A stretch of DNA of 64,000 nt from Rhynchopus sp. YZ270_cl-10. Lineage: Eukaryota; Euglenozoa; Diplonemea; Diplonemida; Diplonemidae. Below the pieces are notes generated by a model. It had not been told where the DNA came from. It saw only the letters and a program-made list of their open reading frames with translations, and ran no database searches. Location: the NCBI GenBank assembly GCA_964035575.1, contig OZ037908.1, positions 682,001-746,000 on the forward strand, read 5' to 3'. Within the stretch, counting starts at the first letter, position 1. Each line of letters begins with the position of its first letter. Below are positions 21,107 to 32,752 of this stretch, in pieces. A program made the translations under genes and the position numbers.

Positions 21107-23024
21107 ATGTTCCGAGCATGCAACCCCGAAGATGTGTATCTCGCCGGGAAGCAGCTCCTGCATCGTTACCGCACTGTGCAGGTGTCCGAACGCACACATG
21201 TCGTGAAGGAAGCGACTCTCTTCGCAAACCGGTCTCTCACCTCTGTGCCCCTCCACCGTTACGATGTGCGCGATATCTGTCTTGTAATTCACACTTTTGG
21301 GGCAATCTCTGTACATTCCCCGCACTTCTTCAACGATCTGTCTAAAGGATTGCAACAGGTCTCACGCGAACTCACCCAGCCACCCCTCATTGCCCACGCC
21401 CTATGGGGTCTTGCGACTGCCAAGAAAAATGGGGTGCGCTTTTCCGAATGTATTCCAACGCTGAAAATGCTGCGCACCATTCTCGATGATGAATACATCA
21501 TGGATATGTTGACGTGGAAAGTGGTGGACTTTTCAAATATCATGTGGGGTCTTGCTGCGGTCAAGCTGGCGTCTCAAGGCCTCTTCGATAGACTCGCAAA
21601 GAGGATAATGCAGAGTGACACCCGAAAGGCGCTTATGGCTGAGCCCCAGGCAGCGTCGAACATCCTCTGGTCCTTCGCCTCCACGCAGCTGTCCCTCAGT
21701 GCGCAGACCCGGGACCACCTAGGACATTGCGTTGTAAAGGCCCATAGTGTGGAGCATGTAGTGGGCACCTTGTTGGCGTTGTCAAAGCTAGGTGGAAAGG
21801 GTGGGACGCATATAGTCTCAGAGCTTGCAAAGCAAGCAGAGGTTGGCACTGCGATAGAGGCAGCGATGTTGGTATGTGAACAAAATGTCTTCCTCTAATA
21901 TTTTTCTTCTTCTTCTTTGGCTGCCGTGAGAGGGCTAGATTTCAAAATTATTTTAAGGCTGGATGGTCAATCTTGCAAATGATAATTTAAATCTCCACAC
22001 ACAGCTCTCAAGCTTGTCCAGCATGAGGCACCAGGCACCGATGATTGAGAGTGCCGCGAAGTCTGTAGCGGAAGCTGATTTGCGCAACGCAGACGGGCGT
22101 GCGGTGGGCATGCTGCTCAGGTCCTGCGCACGCCAGCACGACACCGTGTCGCCCCTCCACACTGCGCTGCTGTCGCTCTGCTCCGACCCAACCCGCTTGG
22201 CCTCGTTCTCCGTCGAGAGCCTCATTGAAATTCTCTCAGGGCTTTCGAGCCACGCAAAATCCACCCCCACCGCACCTCCTCCGGCCAAGCAAACCACACA
22301 AGAACAGCCACCACATTCATTGGTAAAACGGCTTCTGGCAGAACCCAAGGAGGCGACCACGCTGCATTCATTTTTGACGAAGGTCCCTGAAAAGGGTGGG
22401 CAGCGGGTGGAGAAGACGATGCCTGCCGAGGTGGTGGGGCGCGCAGATGCGGATGTGATTGTTGCTGCGCGCGCGGTGTGCAAACGGTTGTGCTCCTCTC
22501 GGGTGCTTGCAGGACAATATGTTGGTGTGGTGCATTCCCTCGCGGTCCTCCGTTGTGTCCCTCCGGATTTGTTTCAGGTATTTCGTGCCGTCTTTACACG
22601 TGAATCTGCGGCAAGAGAACTGTCACCAAAACAAGCAGCATCGCTTCTCTGGAGCTTTGTGCAAATACGAGACACCGATACGCGAATTATATTAAACATC
22701 GTGGACAGCGTTCCAGACGATGCGCTCCCTGCATGCCTCTGGGCCCTCGCGAAGTTAAAGGTGATTCGCCCAGCCTCATGGGGTGACAAGCATCTGCGTG
22801 GCATGTTAACCGAATCGAACCAGCTCAAGGAGTACAACGTGATTGATGTCTGCCACATCGTGTACTATTTGGGGGTTGCAGGAAGAAGCCTTGTCGCGCG
22901 CGATCTCATGACTGCGGTGCAGGAACGTCTCAAGGAGGAGCACTTCGCCCGCACCCTCGAGCCCAAAGGAAAACGAATCCTCCTCACCACCGCCTCCCGC
23001 ATGAGGGTATTTCTGCATCTCTAG
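21107..23024 (+). CDS. Organellar-type helical-repeat (OPR/heptatricopeptide-like) protein
   Basis: Coding is join(21107..21871, 22005..23024), 594 residues. The intron has a GTATGT donor and a CACACACAG acceptor and is phase 0. The protein is a string of helical repeats with the recurring core S/A-N-I-L/M-W-S/G-F/L-A (SNIMWGLAAVK, SNILWSFASTQ, ASLLWSFVQIR, PACLWALAKLK). This is the pattern of OPR, heptatricopeptide and FASTK/RAP-family proteins that bind organellar RNA. I see no RAP domain. The start is uncertain, because the first residues already look like the inside of a repeat and an upstream exon is possible. The last codons (AGG|GTATTT) may be a further donor, which would join this gene to the similar one starting at about 23561. 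Confidence 0.6.
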
Positions 23025-23346
23025 AAAACCATGTAGGTTTTTTGAAAAAAAGGAAAAAGAATCACATTTTTTTGCAACCCTTTTTTTTGAACCATTTCAC
23101 ACTACTTTTTTGATGTTTGAGTTTGACTCTCTTTTTGTGCAGTGTACATGAGAGGTGTAGTTAATAGGAGGCTTTCAACAAATGAAATACCACTGCACTC
23201 TTATCGCCGCTTTGCTTATCCTTATGATGAGGAGACGGCAGATTTATTGGTCTGACCAGATGTAGTTATAGGTGGTTACAACAACTGAAATCACTGCTTT
23301 TATCATAGCTTTGCAAAAAAAAAAGAGCACGGATCCTGCACCAGGT

Positions 23347-23492
23347 CACGGATACTGCCAGATCTGGCCAGGGGGGCGAATATCCCAGATCTGGCTCGTT
23401 TTCCAGATTGTTAAATCTGGTTTCCAGATCTGGGAGAAAAATTGAGATCTGGGATTTCAAATTTTTTTCCCCCAGATCTGGCAGTATCCGTG
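23347..23492. mobile_element. Small MITE with CAGATCTGG subterminal repeats
   Basis: The ends are CACGGATACTGCCAGATCTG and its exact inverse. Flanking CCAGGT on both sides is a 6-bp target duplication. Internal copies of CAGATCTGG repeat. It sits between the two helical-repeat coding blocks, probably inside an intron. Confidence 0.85.
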
Positions 23493-23560
23493 CCAGGTGA
23501 TTGTCGACACAAACAATATATCACACCAACGCAGGGTATACACATGATGCGTGGGGTGCA

Positions 23561-25562
23561 ATGGTTGATGCTAAGGCCCTTCTAGCGTTGGTGAAGCGGA
23601 CCCATGGTGCAGGTAAGGTTGTGTTGCCGGCGGGGTTAGATGTGACAACGTTCCTTCGTGTATTGTCTCATACGAAGCACAGACCACTTGCACATCAGTT
23701 GAACCGTTGGGCGCTGCAGAATGCAAAAATGTTCGACCACCGCACTGCGGGCATGGCCGCGGAACAATTTATACGGATTTGGCAATTTGACCGATTCGAC
23801 GCACGGTGGCAGCTAGGTGTCCACTTCGCAAGCGATGTAGCCTATAACATATCACACACCCCCCACCATCGGCTCGGCACCGCGAATTGGGATGATATGT
23901 CACGCACCCTCCTCTCTCTCGTTACGTTGTTAACCAGTCATGGGAGGGAGAATGATGCTATCGCAGTGTTCACACACATCACCAAAGTGCATTCAAGGGT
24001 GATCGGAAAGGTTAATGTGCTTGGTCTAAATGCGCTGCTCTCTGCTTCAGCGTGTCTGGAACATAAACACATTTCGGATGGTTTTTTGCATGCTTCTGTA
24101 CAACGCCTCCTCTTTCTTGCGAGAAATGCGCATATTATTGTAGACCCATTTCAGACCTTTAAGCCCAAATGGGTGTATCGACTTTTTGTGAATCTTTCCA
24201 CATGGATCTGCCATCTTCCTGCGAGCGGAGAGTATCGCCATGGGGAAGGCATCGCTGATCTCATGAGAATCATCTTAGCAAAGCATTCTCGAGGAATGAA
24301 GGTGGCGTGGCTTGTCAAGATAATGACGACCTTTCGACAGAACGACCTTATTTATGGAATTGACCAGGCATTAATCGGCCCGGTAGTTGGGGCTCTTGAG
24401 GACAATATCCGATATCTTCCGGAAACCGCGGAAAATGTTATGGTCTTGATGGGAACGTTGCATGGTTTAAAGGTTCCTGAGAATGCAGAGTTGTGGGACC
24501 TATGTGCCGCTGCAGTGCTCGAGGAAGGTGTGGAAGAGGTGATGGCCGCGCTCACTTCAGCTTCTATTCCAAAGGGTAGTCTCATAGAAAAGCTAATCAA
24601 GGTGGGGGAAGGGGGCCTGCCCCGTCCGGTGGTGATGGTAGCGTTGCAAGGATACAGTGCGCTCAGTGGGGAGCTGCAGCTGAGGCTGCTTGCGTCGGTC
24701 GAGAAGGTGCTGTTGCAGTGCTCTGAGGAAGGTCGTCCGCATGTCTATTTCGTATGGAAAAAAAATTTACCCAAAAATAAATGGAAAACATAATCTCTCT
24801 GAGGTGTTCGTATCATATCAATTTTTTTTCTCCACACGAAGTGTGTTTAGAAACCAGACAAAAAGAACGCCAACATTTGACTTGTTAACGACTTATCCAT
24901 TTCTTTTTCACATCATTTCACTTTGCGCCACATCGGGATTTCACCTTTTGGGCTGCGTTCAACGAAAATAAGTCTTCTTTCCTTTTATCAAGTTATCAAG
25001 ATCAGTTGGCGGGTATAATTGTCTTCTTTTTTTTTTTTTTTAAATTCGGACCAGGCTCTCCGCTAGGATTTCCGATTTTGAAAATATTCTGTTGATGGTC
25101 CACGTTGGTGGGGTACATGCTTGCGCCGCAGGCGCACGGTACGCAACTTTTTTTTTTACCAACGCCCGATTTTGACTTTTTTGGGACGTTTGAGCACTCA
25201 CCTCTCCATGTCTTCTTCTCCTGAGCTTTTTTGACAAGTAGAACGGGTCTGAACCACTCAGCAGAACTTTTTTTTTTTTTCTTTTTTTCCCCATTTTCAA
25301 AAAGTTCTGTTGACAATCAACAGAACTTTAGTACCTAGCGGAGTGCCTGATTCGGACCAATAAAACTGAGTCAGCTCTTCAATGCTACCACAAAATCCTC
25401 CCCCTCTTTTCCACACAGGATATGCTTAAGGCCATGGGACAACAGCTCCCGACAAATGCACTACGCTTCATGGCCAATTTTGCAAAGGTGCATTCCATTA
25501 CGCCGCAGCTCTCACCTGCACAGGCGGAGACGGTGGTCAGCGTTTTTGAGTCAAGCAGATGA
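23561..25562 (+). CDS. Helical-repeat protein, probably organellar; may continue the preceding gene
   Basis: Coding is join(23561..24751, 25419..25562), 444 residues from the first ATG, but the frame is open from 23501, and a splice acceptor at 23574-23575 would also fit phase 0. The alpha-helical, repeat-like sequence has no recognised domain; its style (short Leu/Ala-rich helices, WALQNAKMF, LVTLLTSHGRENDAIAVF) matches the upstream helical-repeat protein and PPR-like folds. The intron (24752-25418, GTATGG...CACACAG) joins HVYF to DMLKAMG in phase 0. The last exon ends VVSVFESSR. The intron contains a hAT MITE. Confidence 0.6.
25052..25349. mobile_element. hAT MITE with 8-bp target duplication
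   Basis: The ends CAGGCTCTCCGCTAGG and the inverse of CAGGCACTCCGCTAGG are flanked by exact 8-bp repeats ATTCGGAC (25044-25051 and 25350-25357). It lies in an intron of the helical-repeat gene. It contains the GCGCCGCAGGCGCACGGTAC motif shared with other MITEs here. Confidence 0.92.
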
Positions 25563-25815
25563 GCACATTGTCCTCTATGTTCTCCCATCCTCACCTCTCG
25601 CTCTCACCAAAAGCATCCCTCTTGCTCAAAAAAATAAATAAATTGGAATCACCCCCCCCCTTCAGCCACCCTTTTTTTTTTTGCACTACCAGTAGGGGGG
25701 TGGTTTGCTAGAAACCGGTTGTGTTGGTTTATTTTGAGGTGTGGGAACATATTTTTAAAGCTTCCATTTTTGCACAAAACAAAAGACCCGATCTTTTTTT
25801 TTTTTTTTTGTTACC
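25563..25815. other. Short intergenic gap
   Basis: Low-complexity DNA after the stop codon. AATCACCCCCCCCCTTCAGCC at 25650 is a partial copy of the small element at 55774-55855. ACAAAAGACCCGATC at 25780 recurs at 31595. Confidence 0.45.
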
Positions 25816-26509
25816 CAGGGTTTCCGCCAGGATTTGGGGTTTCAGGAATTGGGGGGGACCATCAAAAAGACCCCCCAAAAAATTTTTTTCTCCCCGCAAA
25901 AGCGGTCGTCGCGCGCTTCGCGCGCGCCTCCCTGCAGGCCACAGAGTGGAGAGGCGAAGGGTGCACCAGGTTTGATAGCAGCCATGTCAAGCTTCACAGC
26001 TGTGTGTCTGGTAGAGGTGGTTTGTTTGGAGGTCGGGGGTGGAAGCTTAACAAGGTAAGGGGTCTTGTGAGAGTGGAGGGTGATGGTGTTTGCTTTTTCT
26101 ATTGTATGGTGCTACAGTCATTACAGTGCTGCAGTGGGAACATGTAATAACTACCCGTCCCTTGCACCGAAGCCTCCTTAGAAAAAGGGGCAATGCACGG
26201 AAGTATCGATGGAAGTATATCAATATCACATAGCTAGCAACACAGCGCCGCAGGCGCACGGTACGCTACTTTTACCCTTTTTTAAAAAGATTGCACCACC
26301 CCCTTTTTCTTCCACTTCTGGCACAGCGAGCCAAATGCTCTGCACGGTGGGGTCGCATGACCACGGGGGATCATCTACAACCTCCAAAACCCCATTTTTC
26401 TTGGGGGGGACCATGGTCCCCCCCAAACCCCTGTAAAAATCCGGGTTTTTCTGGGAAAAATATTGGGGGGGTCCATGGTCCCCCCCGGTCCCCCTTGGCG
26501 GAAACCCTG
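25816..26509. mobile_element. hAT-like MITE
   Basis: The terminal inverted repeats are CAGGGTTTCCGCC and GGCGGAAACCCTG. TTACC lies on both sides (5 bp; a full 8-bp duplication is not seen). The interior holds the GCGCCGCAGGCGCACGGTAC motif at 26244 and the block AAGCGGTCGTCGCGCGCTTC at 25902, which recurs at 63032. It is non-coding and lies just upstream of the zinc-finger gene. Confidence 0.75.
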
Positions 26510-26547
26510 TTACCGTGCTTTTTGGTGTACGGACACATATTAAGAGG

Positions 26548-28656
26548 ATGTCGATATTGTACCCTGACCTGGGGAGTATCTGCCATGCGCCCGGCTGTGA
26601 GTGCTATGACATGCTTGCGGCAAAGTGCAGTCTCTGCCAAGCCACGACCTGCACAGAGCATGCGAAGCCTGACCTGCACAACTGCGCCGCACTGCGTCCT
26701 ACAAATGCTCTCTGTGTTGAATGTGGCGAAGTCGTGACAATCGCCTCTCAGCGGGAGGAGACCCAGGTATGCACCCATCTTTATTTTATTTTTATTAGCT
26801 GTTGCTCCGCGATAGCAAAATATGATAAGGTGACTAAACAGGCTTAGGATCATCTTATAAGCTTTTCTTTAAATGAGCGGAAGCGGGAGTAGAGCATAAT
26901 GTAGGACTGCGTTGTTTGGGGTACGTCCAACGGACTGTCATTAGAAGGCTTTTTTTGTATTTCAAATCAATTCTTATTTTTTGGGGGAAATCATTTGTTG
27001 GAAGAACACCAGAGGAAGTGGCAGACTGGCGGAGGTCGGTGTGGGGCCACTTCCTGTCTGTGTGTTCGAGGCGGTCTGCCGTGCGGTGGTGGACATTGCT
27101 GTGTCGGTCATGAACCCATCGTCATCGTCATATTCCATCCTCAAATAAGAGTGGCTCAGGTGACTCCTTTCGCACTCCCTCCGGCATCGTAGTCGTGTCT
27201 CCCAAAGGGCTTCGTTGCCACAAGCCCCTTCAGAAACTCGCCCCTCCGTTGCCGCACTTCGAGGATCCCCTTCAACGCGGAGATATCAATGATGGCGTGA
27301 AGTGGCGAGTTCTCAAGGGCGCGGTTGAGTTCTGGCCAGTGCTCCGTGCCTGGTCTCGCTTCCACGAACAGATTGCTGCCAATCCACGGTTGGGTATCGA
27401 GCAAGGAACGGGAATGTTGTGGACAGCATCCCTGTCCTTTGTCTGTTGTTCCCCTTCGTATTTCCCTTCGTAGTTCCCTTTGTATTACCCTTCGTTACAC
27501 CCTTCTTCGTATTACCCTTCGTATTTCCCAAGGGTTACCCTGCCACCCTCATAATCGTCTATTATGCGGACCATAAGCGCCGTCGGCACTGATTCATGCA
27601 AGTTTGAGTAGTTGCGTTTTTGAGGGTGCATTGCTTCATTTCCGTCCAAATTACCATCTAAAATGTTGGACAGTTTCTGCTTTTGCGGATCTCAGGTTCT
27701 CGCAGGTGAGCGGTAACGATATACGAGAAAAATCACATTCATCTTCAACCCCATTGTTTTTTTTCCCCACCAACCATTCCAAATTGTAACCTCCGCCACC
27801 CCATCACTTCCTCCCCTCTTTTCAGATCCTCGCAGCACATCGCGCTACCTCCTGCACTGCCGTCCCGCGCACTGAACGCCCCACCTGCAGCGCACCCTCC
27901 TGCGACACCAAGGAACCCTTCTTCGTTGAGTGCCTTGACTGCAGACAACAGGTCTGTTTGGCACACCGCCACGCAGACATGCACGGCTGCGTGACGCACA
28001 TCGTTGCTACCACCTTGCCTGCCATCGCCTCCGGTCCTATGACACCCACCGAAGCCGCCCTCCCCTTCCACCGCTGGCAGTACTCCAATAGCCCAGAGAG
28101 CGTGGACTTTAACAATATTGAGACCGACCTGCGGGTGGGTCTGCGGGTCTTCTTCGACCCCTCGCTTCTGGTCCGTCCGTGCTATGTGTGCGTCAACAGG
28201 AAGTGGTCCATCGGTCGCACCCTAGACGCCGCATGCCACTCTGCACTCCTCCCAAACCCCAACAGCAGAACGCAAGACCCCCAAGCAAGGCTCAAGGTCT
28301 ACCTTCTGTGGGGACGATGCGAGGTGCTCCCCATGGTCTCCACGATAGGGGAGCTGATGGAACAGCGAACAGGGTTCCGTGGTGGCTGTGGTGTGTATGT
28401 GACAGCAGAGAACACTGTTCCGTATGGGGTCGTCTTCTCTCTGCCTCGTTGGGTTGTATCCCTGCAGCTTCAGAGTCTCGCAGGAAAGGGCCTGCAGGCG
28501 CAGGTTACAAAGAAAACCTGGTTGGAGAGGATGGATGAAGGTCCCTCGGTTTTTACTAAGGCATTGCGCGCGGTGAAGACGGTGCCTATTGAGCAGGCGG
28601 CAATAGCGGGGTATATTATGATGTTATGTGCGATCGGTTGGTTTGATTTGTCTTGA
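26548..28656 (+). CDS. Two-AN1-zinc-finger protein (ZFAND1/2-like)
   Basis: Coding is join(26548..26766, 27826..28656), 349 residues. The intron is phase 0 (CAG|GTATGC...TTTTCAG|ATC). Exon 1 has the first AN1 finger (CHAPGC...KCSLCQATTC...H...HNC, residues about 12-44). Exon 2 has a second (CSAPSC...ECLDCRQQVC...H...HGC). Paired AN1 fingers followed by a folded C-terminal region occur in ZFAND1/ZFAND2 proteins, which link stress or proteasome handling to p97/Cdc48. The C-terminal region ends in a hydrophobic stretch (AAIAGYIMMLCAIGWFDL) that could be a tail anchor. The 1,059-bp intron holds two dispersed repeats and an antisense ORF; I cannot exclude a small extra exon. Confidence 0.8.
26898..26985. 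repeat. Dispersed repeat family A, diverged intronic copy
   Basis: TGTAGGACTGC, a GTCCAACGG-like centre and the tail GGCTTTTTTTGTATTTCAAAT match copies at 39811, 47080 and 60121. It lies in the zinc-finger gene intron. Confidence 0.6.
27156..27404 (-). pseudogene. Possible antisense gene fragment in the zinc-finger gene intron
   Basis: A GC-rich antisense frame reads LDTQPWIGSNLFVEARPGTE...SPLHAIIDISALKGILEV, with ankyrin-like spacing (PLH...A...G..E). No start, splice site or partner exon is evident, and upstream of it (in antisense) lies a simple AAGGGNAATAC repeat (27440-27535). It could be a captured gene fragment or chance. Confidence 0.25.
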
Positions 28657-28735
28657 AAAAAAAAGGTGCATTGATTTGAGAATTTGAGCAAAAAAAAACT
28701 CCCTCATTAGAGAGGGGGGAAAAACAACAATAAAA

Positions 28736-30791
28736 ATGTCTCTCGCGTGTCGGGGTGTGCTTCGTTGTGTGCAAAGTGCTGCAGCGAGCTTGCGTGGTGC
28801 CCCTTGCAGGGCAGTGCGGCGGTGCTCCACGCCAGCAGCGGGTGCAGCCACCCCTCCTGTCGTGGACCTTGACGCGATCGCATATGGTTACATGGCGTCG
28901 CAGGTATGTGTGTTGTGTTTTGTTATGGTGGTTGTGCACTTTCAGTTGTTCCACATTTTTTTTTAGATTTCTAGATGTGTGTGCACGAGAGGCATATTCA
29001 TCTCACAAGTTTTCTCTCTTTTTTTTCGCTTTAGGATACTATCATGTATACTCCAGCAAAGCAACAGTTGGCCTTTCACGATTCATTTTCGATTATCTCC
29101 ATGCAGCTCCGAGCCGTATCGTACGGCATCTGTTCTTTCCTCCGTTTTTGACCTCCATTTAGGAGTATTTCTTTTTACCGTTCAACTTTATTCAACCCTT
29201 ACCTCATCAGAGCATGTTTGCGGCATTGGAGCTGGGTGTGTTCGAGGCTGTATCAGATGGGGCGACACTGGAAGAGTTGCAGGAAGCAGTGTCGGTGCAC
29301 AAGCCGCGTTTGTTGACTCTGTTAACGGCACTCACTGCGCATGGGATGCTGGTGCGTTCTGGGGACGGTGTGTACACGCTCACGGCACCTGTGGCGAACA
29401 GTCTTGTGCAGGGCTCGCGGCATTACTACGGGGACTACCTGAAGTTCCAGATCGGACGGCAGTTCTACAGACGCATGACGGATCTAGGTGACATCATGGC
29501 ATCAGGCGAGGCTCCTACGTACTCAGAGTGGTTCGCAGACAGCAAAGAGGCAGGGATGTACACACGGGCACAGCACAATGGGTCGGTTGCAACGGCAAAG
29601 CAGTTGGTATGTGCTTGCAGGGGGGTTGGGTAGTTCCTCAGTGAAAATGGGTGTGTGTGGCATCTCGGAGATATTCTGTGAGATGTGGTTTGAGGTGATG
29701 AAACGCGTTAGGGTAACCTTTTGAAGGAATGGAGAAGTTGGAAAAAAAATGGTGTCAAGTGAGAGAGTTTTATTTGTATGAAGAAGAAAAAACAACCCCC
29801 TGTGAACAGATTAAAAGAGTCGACCTATCGGGTGTGGAGCGTCTGTGCGATGTTGGAGGTGGTTCGGGCGCGTTCAGCATTGTCTTCGCACGCAAGTATG
29901 TTATGTTTTGTTTTCCTTCTGTAAAAAACAGAAACAAAAGGCAAAGGCAGAGACACATGGTGTTTTTTGTTTTTGTTGAGCAAACGAAAAAGCCGCCATT
30001 TCCCCCCCTTTCTTTCTTTCCTACCATATCCCGAACATCAGTTTCTATTTTTTTTTTGGTACTGTCACGAGGGCTTTGTATACAATCAACCTTCAATCAA
30101 TACCACCACTAGATTCCCCGCACTCGAATCCGTTGTGATTGAACTTCCCGCCGTGGCGGAAACCGGGCGTGCAATAGTCGCCGAGGAAAGCGAAGAGGTA
30201 CACTCTCCCCACACCACCACCACCACCACCACCACAACCCCCCCGACCGAAACCACTTTTTCTTTTTTACCTTTTTTTTTCCAGCGTTTTTTTCTTGGTG
30301 ACATAGCAAATACCAGAAATGTCTGCGTTTTTTTCCAAAATCAACCCCCCACACCACACTACCACTGACTCCACCCCCCTCTAACCTCACTACACCTACC
30401 CTAGGTCGCAAAGCGGATAACATACCAGTCGGGCACTGCACTGACCGACTGGCCTAGTGTCGAGGACGCGACACGTGACTGTGTGCTTATGTCGTACCTC
30501 TCTGGGTCCGTTCCCTCCGACGCCCTGCTGCCGCTGTACCGCCAGGCGTACGCAAAGCTTGCATCAGGTGGTCGCCTTATTGTTCACGACTTTATGGTCA
30601 ACGACACGCTTGACGGACCCCCCATTGCATCGCTCTGGGCCCTCCAGCACGTAGCAGTTAACGCAGATGGGCTTGGCCTCTGCCCTGCGAATGTGTCTGC
30701 AGTGATGCGTGAAGCCGGCTTCGAATCGGTGGAAGACTCGATCGAAATGATCGGTGGGCTCACAAAGGTGGTGGTCGCCACAAAGGCATGA
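28736..30791 (+). CDS. SAM-dependent O-methyltransferase (ASMT/COMT type) with targeting leader
   Basis: Coding is join(28736..28903, 29211..29606, 29810..29895, 30113..30197, 30405..30791), 373 residues. Donors are GTATGT three times and GTACAC once. The N-terminus (MSLACRGVLRCVQSAAASLR, Arg/Ser/Ala-rich, no acid for about 40 residues) looks like a mitochondrial or MRO presequence. The dimerization winged helix follows (SMFAALELGVFEAV...LLTALTAHGML). The SAM motif LCDVGGGSGAF spans the exon 3 region, VVIELPAVAETG is the post-motif strand, and the C-terminal Rossmann part ends GLTKVVVATKA. Length and layout fit plant-type class II O-methyltransferases. The acceptor substrate cannot be read from sequence. 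Confidence 0.85.
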
Positions 30792-31035
30792 GGTTTCTGT
30801 GTATCCGATTGGGCAGTAACAAAAAACTATAGTGGAGCACACTCTAGGGTGGCTACACTAATACAAACCAAGTTTTCAAAAAAGCGAAAGAGTTGCAAAT
30901 GGATTTATCAAAATTGCGCTTTTTTTTTTTTTTTGTTATTTTTTTTTGGTATTTGATTTTGGTCTTTAGTGGCCAAAAAACCCCATTAGAAAGGCTATAA
31001 CAAAATACCAAAAAAAGATGTTAAAACGTTACATT
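30792..31035. repeat. Intergenic spacer with repeat family S
   Basis: At 30827-30887 TAGTGGAGCACACTC, GGTGGCTACACTAATAC and CCAAGTTTTCAAA form a block repeated at 32331, 54788 and 58538. The rest is T-rich. Confidence 0.65.
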
Positions 31036-31522
31036 TGGTGCTTCCCGGGGGGTATGCATTTCACAAATTTTCAATTCAATTCACAACTTTTCACAACTAT
31101 TCACAACTTTTCACTACCCTTTTTTCTCTCGTTGGTGAAGCTTTTAAACGCCGGCATTTGCATTTCCGGAATCCGTCCGGCCAGTGGTGGGGTCAATTTG
31201 CCGAAATGGACAAGTTCTCGTCATTTCCGCACATCACACAGTACACAGGTACACAGGTACACCACATCACGTTCTATCTTGTGAATCCCAGCGTGCCCCT
31301 CAATGGGTGGGTCACCACCCGCCCAAAAAAAAAGCACTCACAAAAAAAAAATCAATTCACAACTTTTCACAACTATTCACAACTTTTCACATTTTTTCAC
31401 AACTTTTCACCACTTTTCGCCAGCCTTCACAATTTTGTAGCAGTTTTCGTGTGGTGAAAATTTGTGAAAACTTGTCACATTTTGTGAAAATTTGTGAAAT
31501 GCACACCCCCCGGGAAGCACCA
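31036..31522. mobile_element. MITE with 37-bp TIR and 5-bp target duplication
   Basis: TGGTGCTTCCCGGGGGGT and about 19 further bases form inverted repeats with one mismatch. ACATT flanks both ends. Subterminal zones are packed with TTCACAACTTTTCAC. The centre has two leftover units of the ACACAGGTAC array with the same right flank as at 18690, and a module (CATTTCCGGAATCCGTCCG, GTGGTGGGGTCAATTTG) also found at 45565, 45735 and 61470. Confidence 0.85.
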
Positions 31523-32406
31523 ACATTGTATGATTTGAGCGCTTTGTGTGGGTTTGGAAAAATGAAAAAAACAAAAATCCGGCTTTGAGCGTACAAACAA
31601 AAGACCCGATCATTTTTTTTTGCTCTTTTTCTTTGCCTCTCTTATCTGGCCAAGACGCTGATGTCCTGCAGATATGTTCGCGCTTTCGTGCCATATACCT
31701 CCTCCTAAGCCGGGCTTTGTATTCACACAGAGTTGTGAAGTGCAACCTTTGGACGTCATTTTCTTCATCTTACAAAACGTTTCTGGTGTGGCTGACTGGG
31801 GGGGTGTGCAAGAAGTGCGCAAAAAGTGCGAATCATCCCCCCCTTCAGCCACTCTCTTTTTCATTTTTTTTTTTCTACCTGTAAGCTCACAACTCTACAG
31901 CGGCAGATGGGCCGCCGGCTGACGAGCGGTTGTGAACCGCCCTCGTTCTCTTACGGTACGGGCCAGTCATTAGGTTTCCTTTTACATCTTCTGTTGTTGG
32001 CCGCAGGGTACTTGTGCTTTCCGGATGGCTGGCATCGTACAGTGGGTCAGTCGGAGGTGCCTGCATCAACAACTACAGTTTATTTCTTCTTTTTTCTATT
32101 TCTCCATGTCTCTTGCGCGACCTGTGTACTGAACGTCATAAGGCAGATGCCAAACACTGAGAGAATCACCCATTTTTTTGGGTGTGCACTTCCTGCTCAT
32201 CAACGATTGAATACCCACTCTTCTCCCACCCGCTAAATGGTGGGCTGTACTCTGTATTACATTCCAATACGATACAGCCACTATCACCCCCATGCACTCA
32301 ATATATGAACCAATTGGGTCGATAATAAAAAAACGATAGTGGAGTTCATCCTCGGGTGGCTACACTAAAATAAGCCAAGTTTTCAAAAAAAACGAACTCT
32401 CTTTCG
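31523..32406. repeat. Gene-free DNA with repeat families B and S and a mini-element
   Basis: The 70-bp mini-element at 31785-31853 matches 55774-55855. Family B at about 31905-32085 (GGCTGACGAGCGGTTGTGAA, then GGATGGCTGGCATCGTAC and GTGGGTCAGTCGGAGGTG) is repeated at 34370-34560. Family S lies at 32331-32390. I see no gene. Confidence 0.55.
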
Positions 32407-32557
32407 GACTTCATCGTCCGCCGGAGTCCGCCCTGAGTTGAGACGGACGATGGCGGACTCCGTCCGAGTCTGGTGGACTCAGTCAAAAGTCCGTCTCAAA
32501 TCGGACAGGGTCTTGGTGGGGGTATTTTTTTGGCGGACTCAGGCAGACCACGAAGTA
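32407..32557. mobile_element. Foldback MITE related to 195-429
   Basis: The right end GACCACGAAGTA is identical to the copy at 418-429. The left end is diverged by a few bases. GAGTCCGCC and GTCCGTCTCAA words fill it. It is non-coding. Confidence 0.65.
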
Positions 32558-32752
32558 TGCTCTTTACAATTATTTTCATTCCCCCATATCCTCCCCTCCC
32601 CCAAGCAAATTCTTCTACCGCTATCCCCTGCAGTGTCCATTTTTTTATTGTTCATCCTTTCAAATTACACATTTTTTTTAACTTTTTGATTTTGTTTTCA
32701 TTGACCCTAAGCACAGCTTAGGTCCATATTATACTCTTTTTTCCCTTCAACA

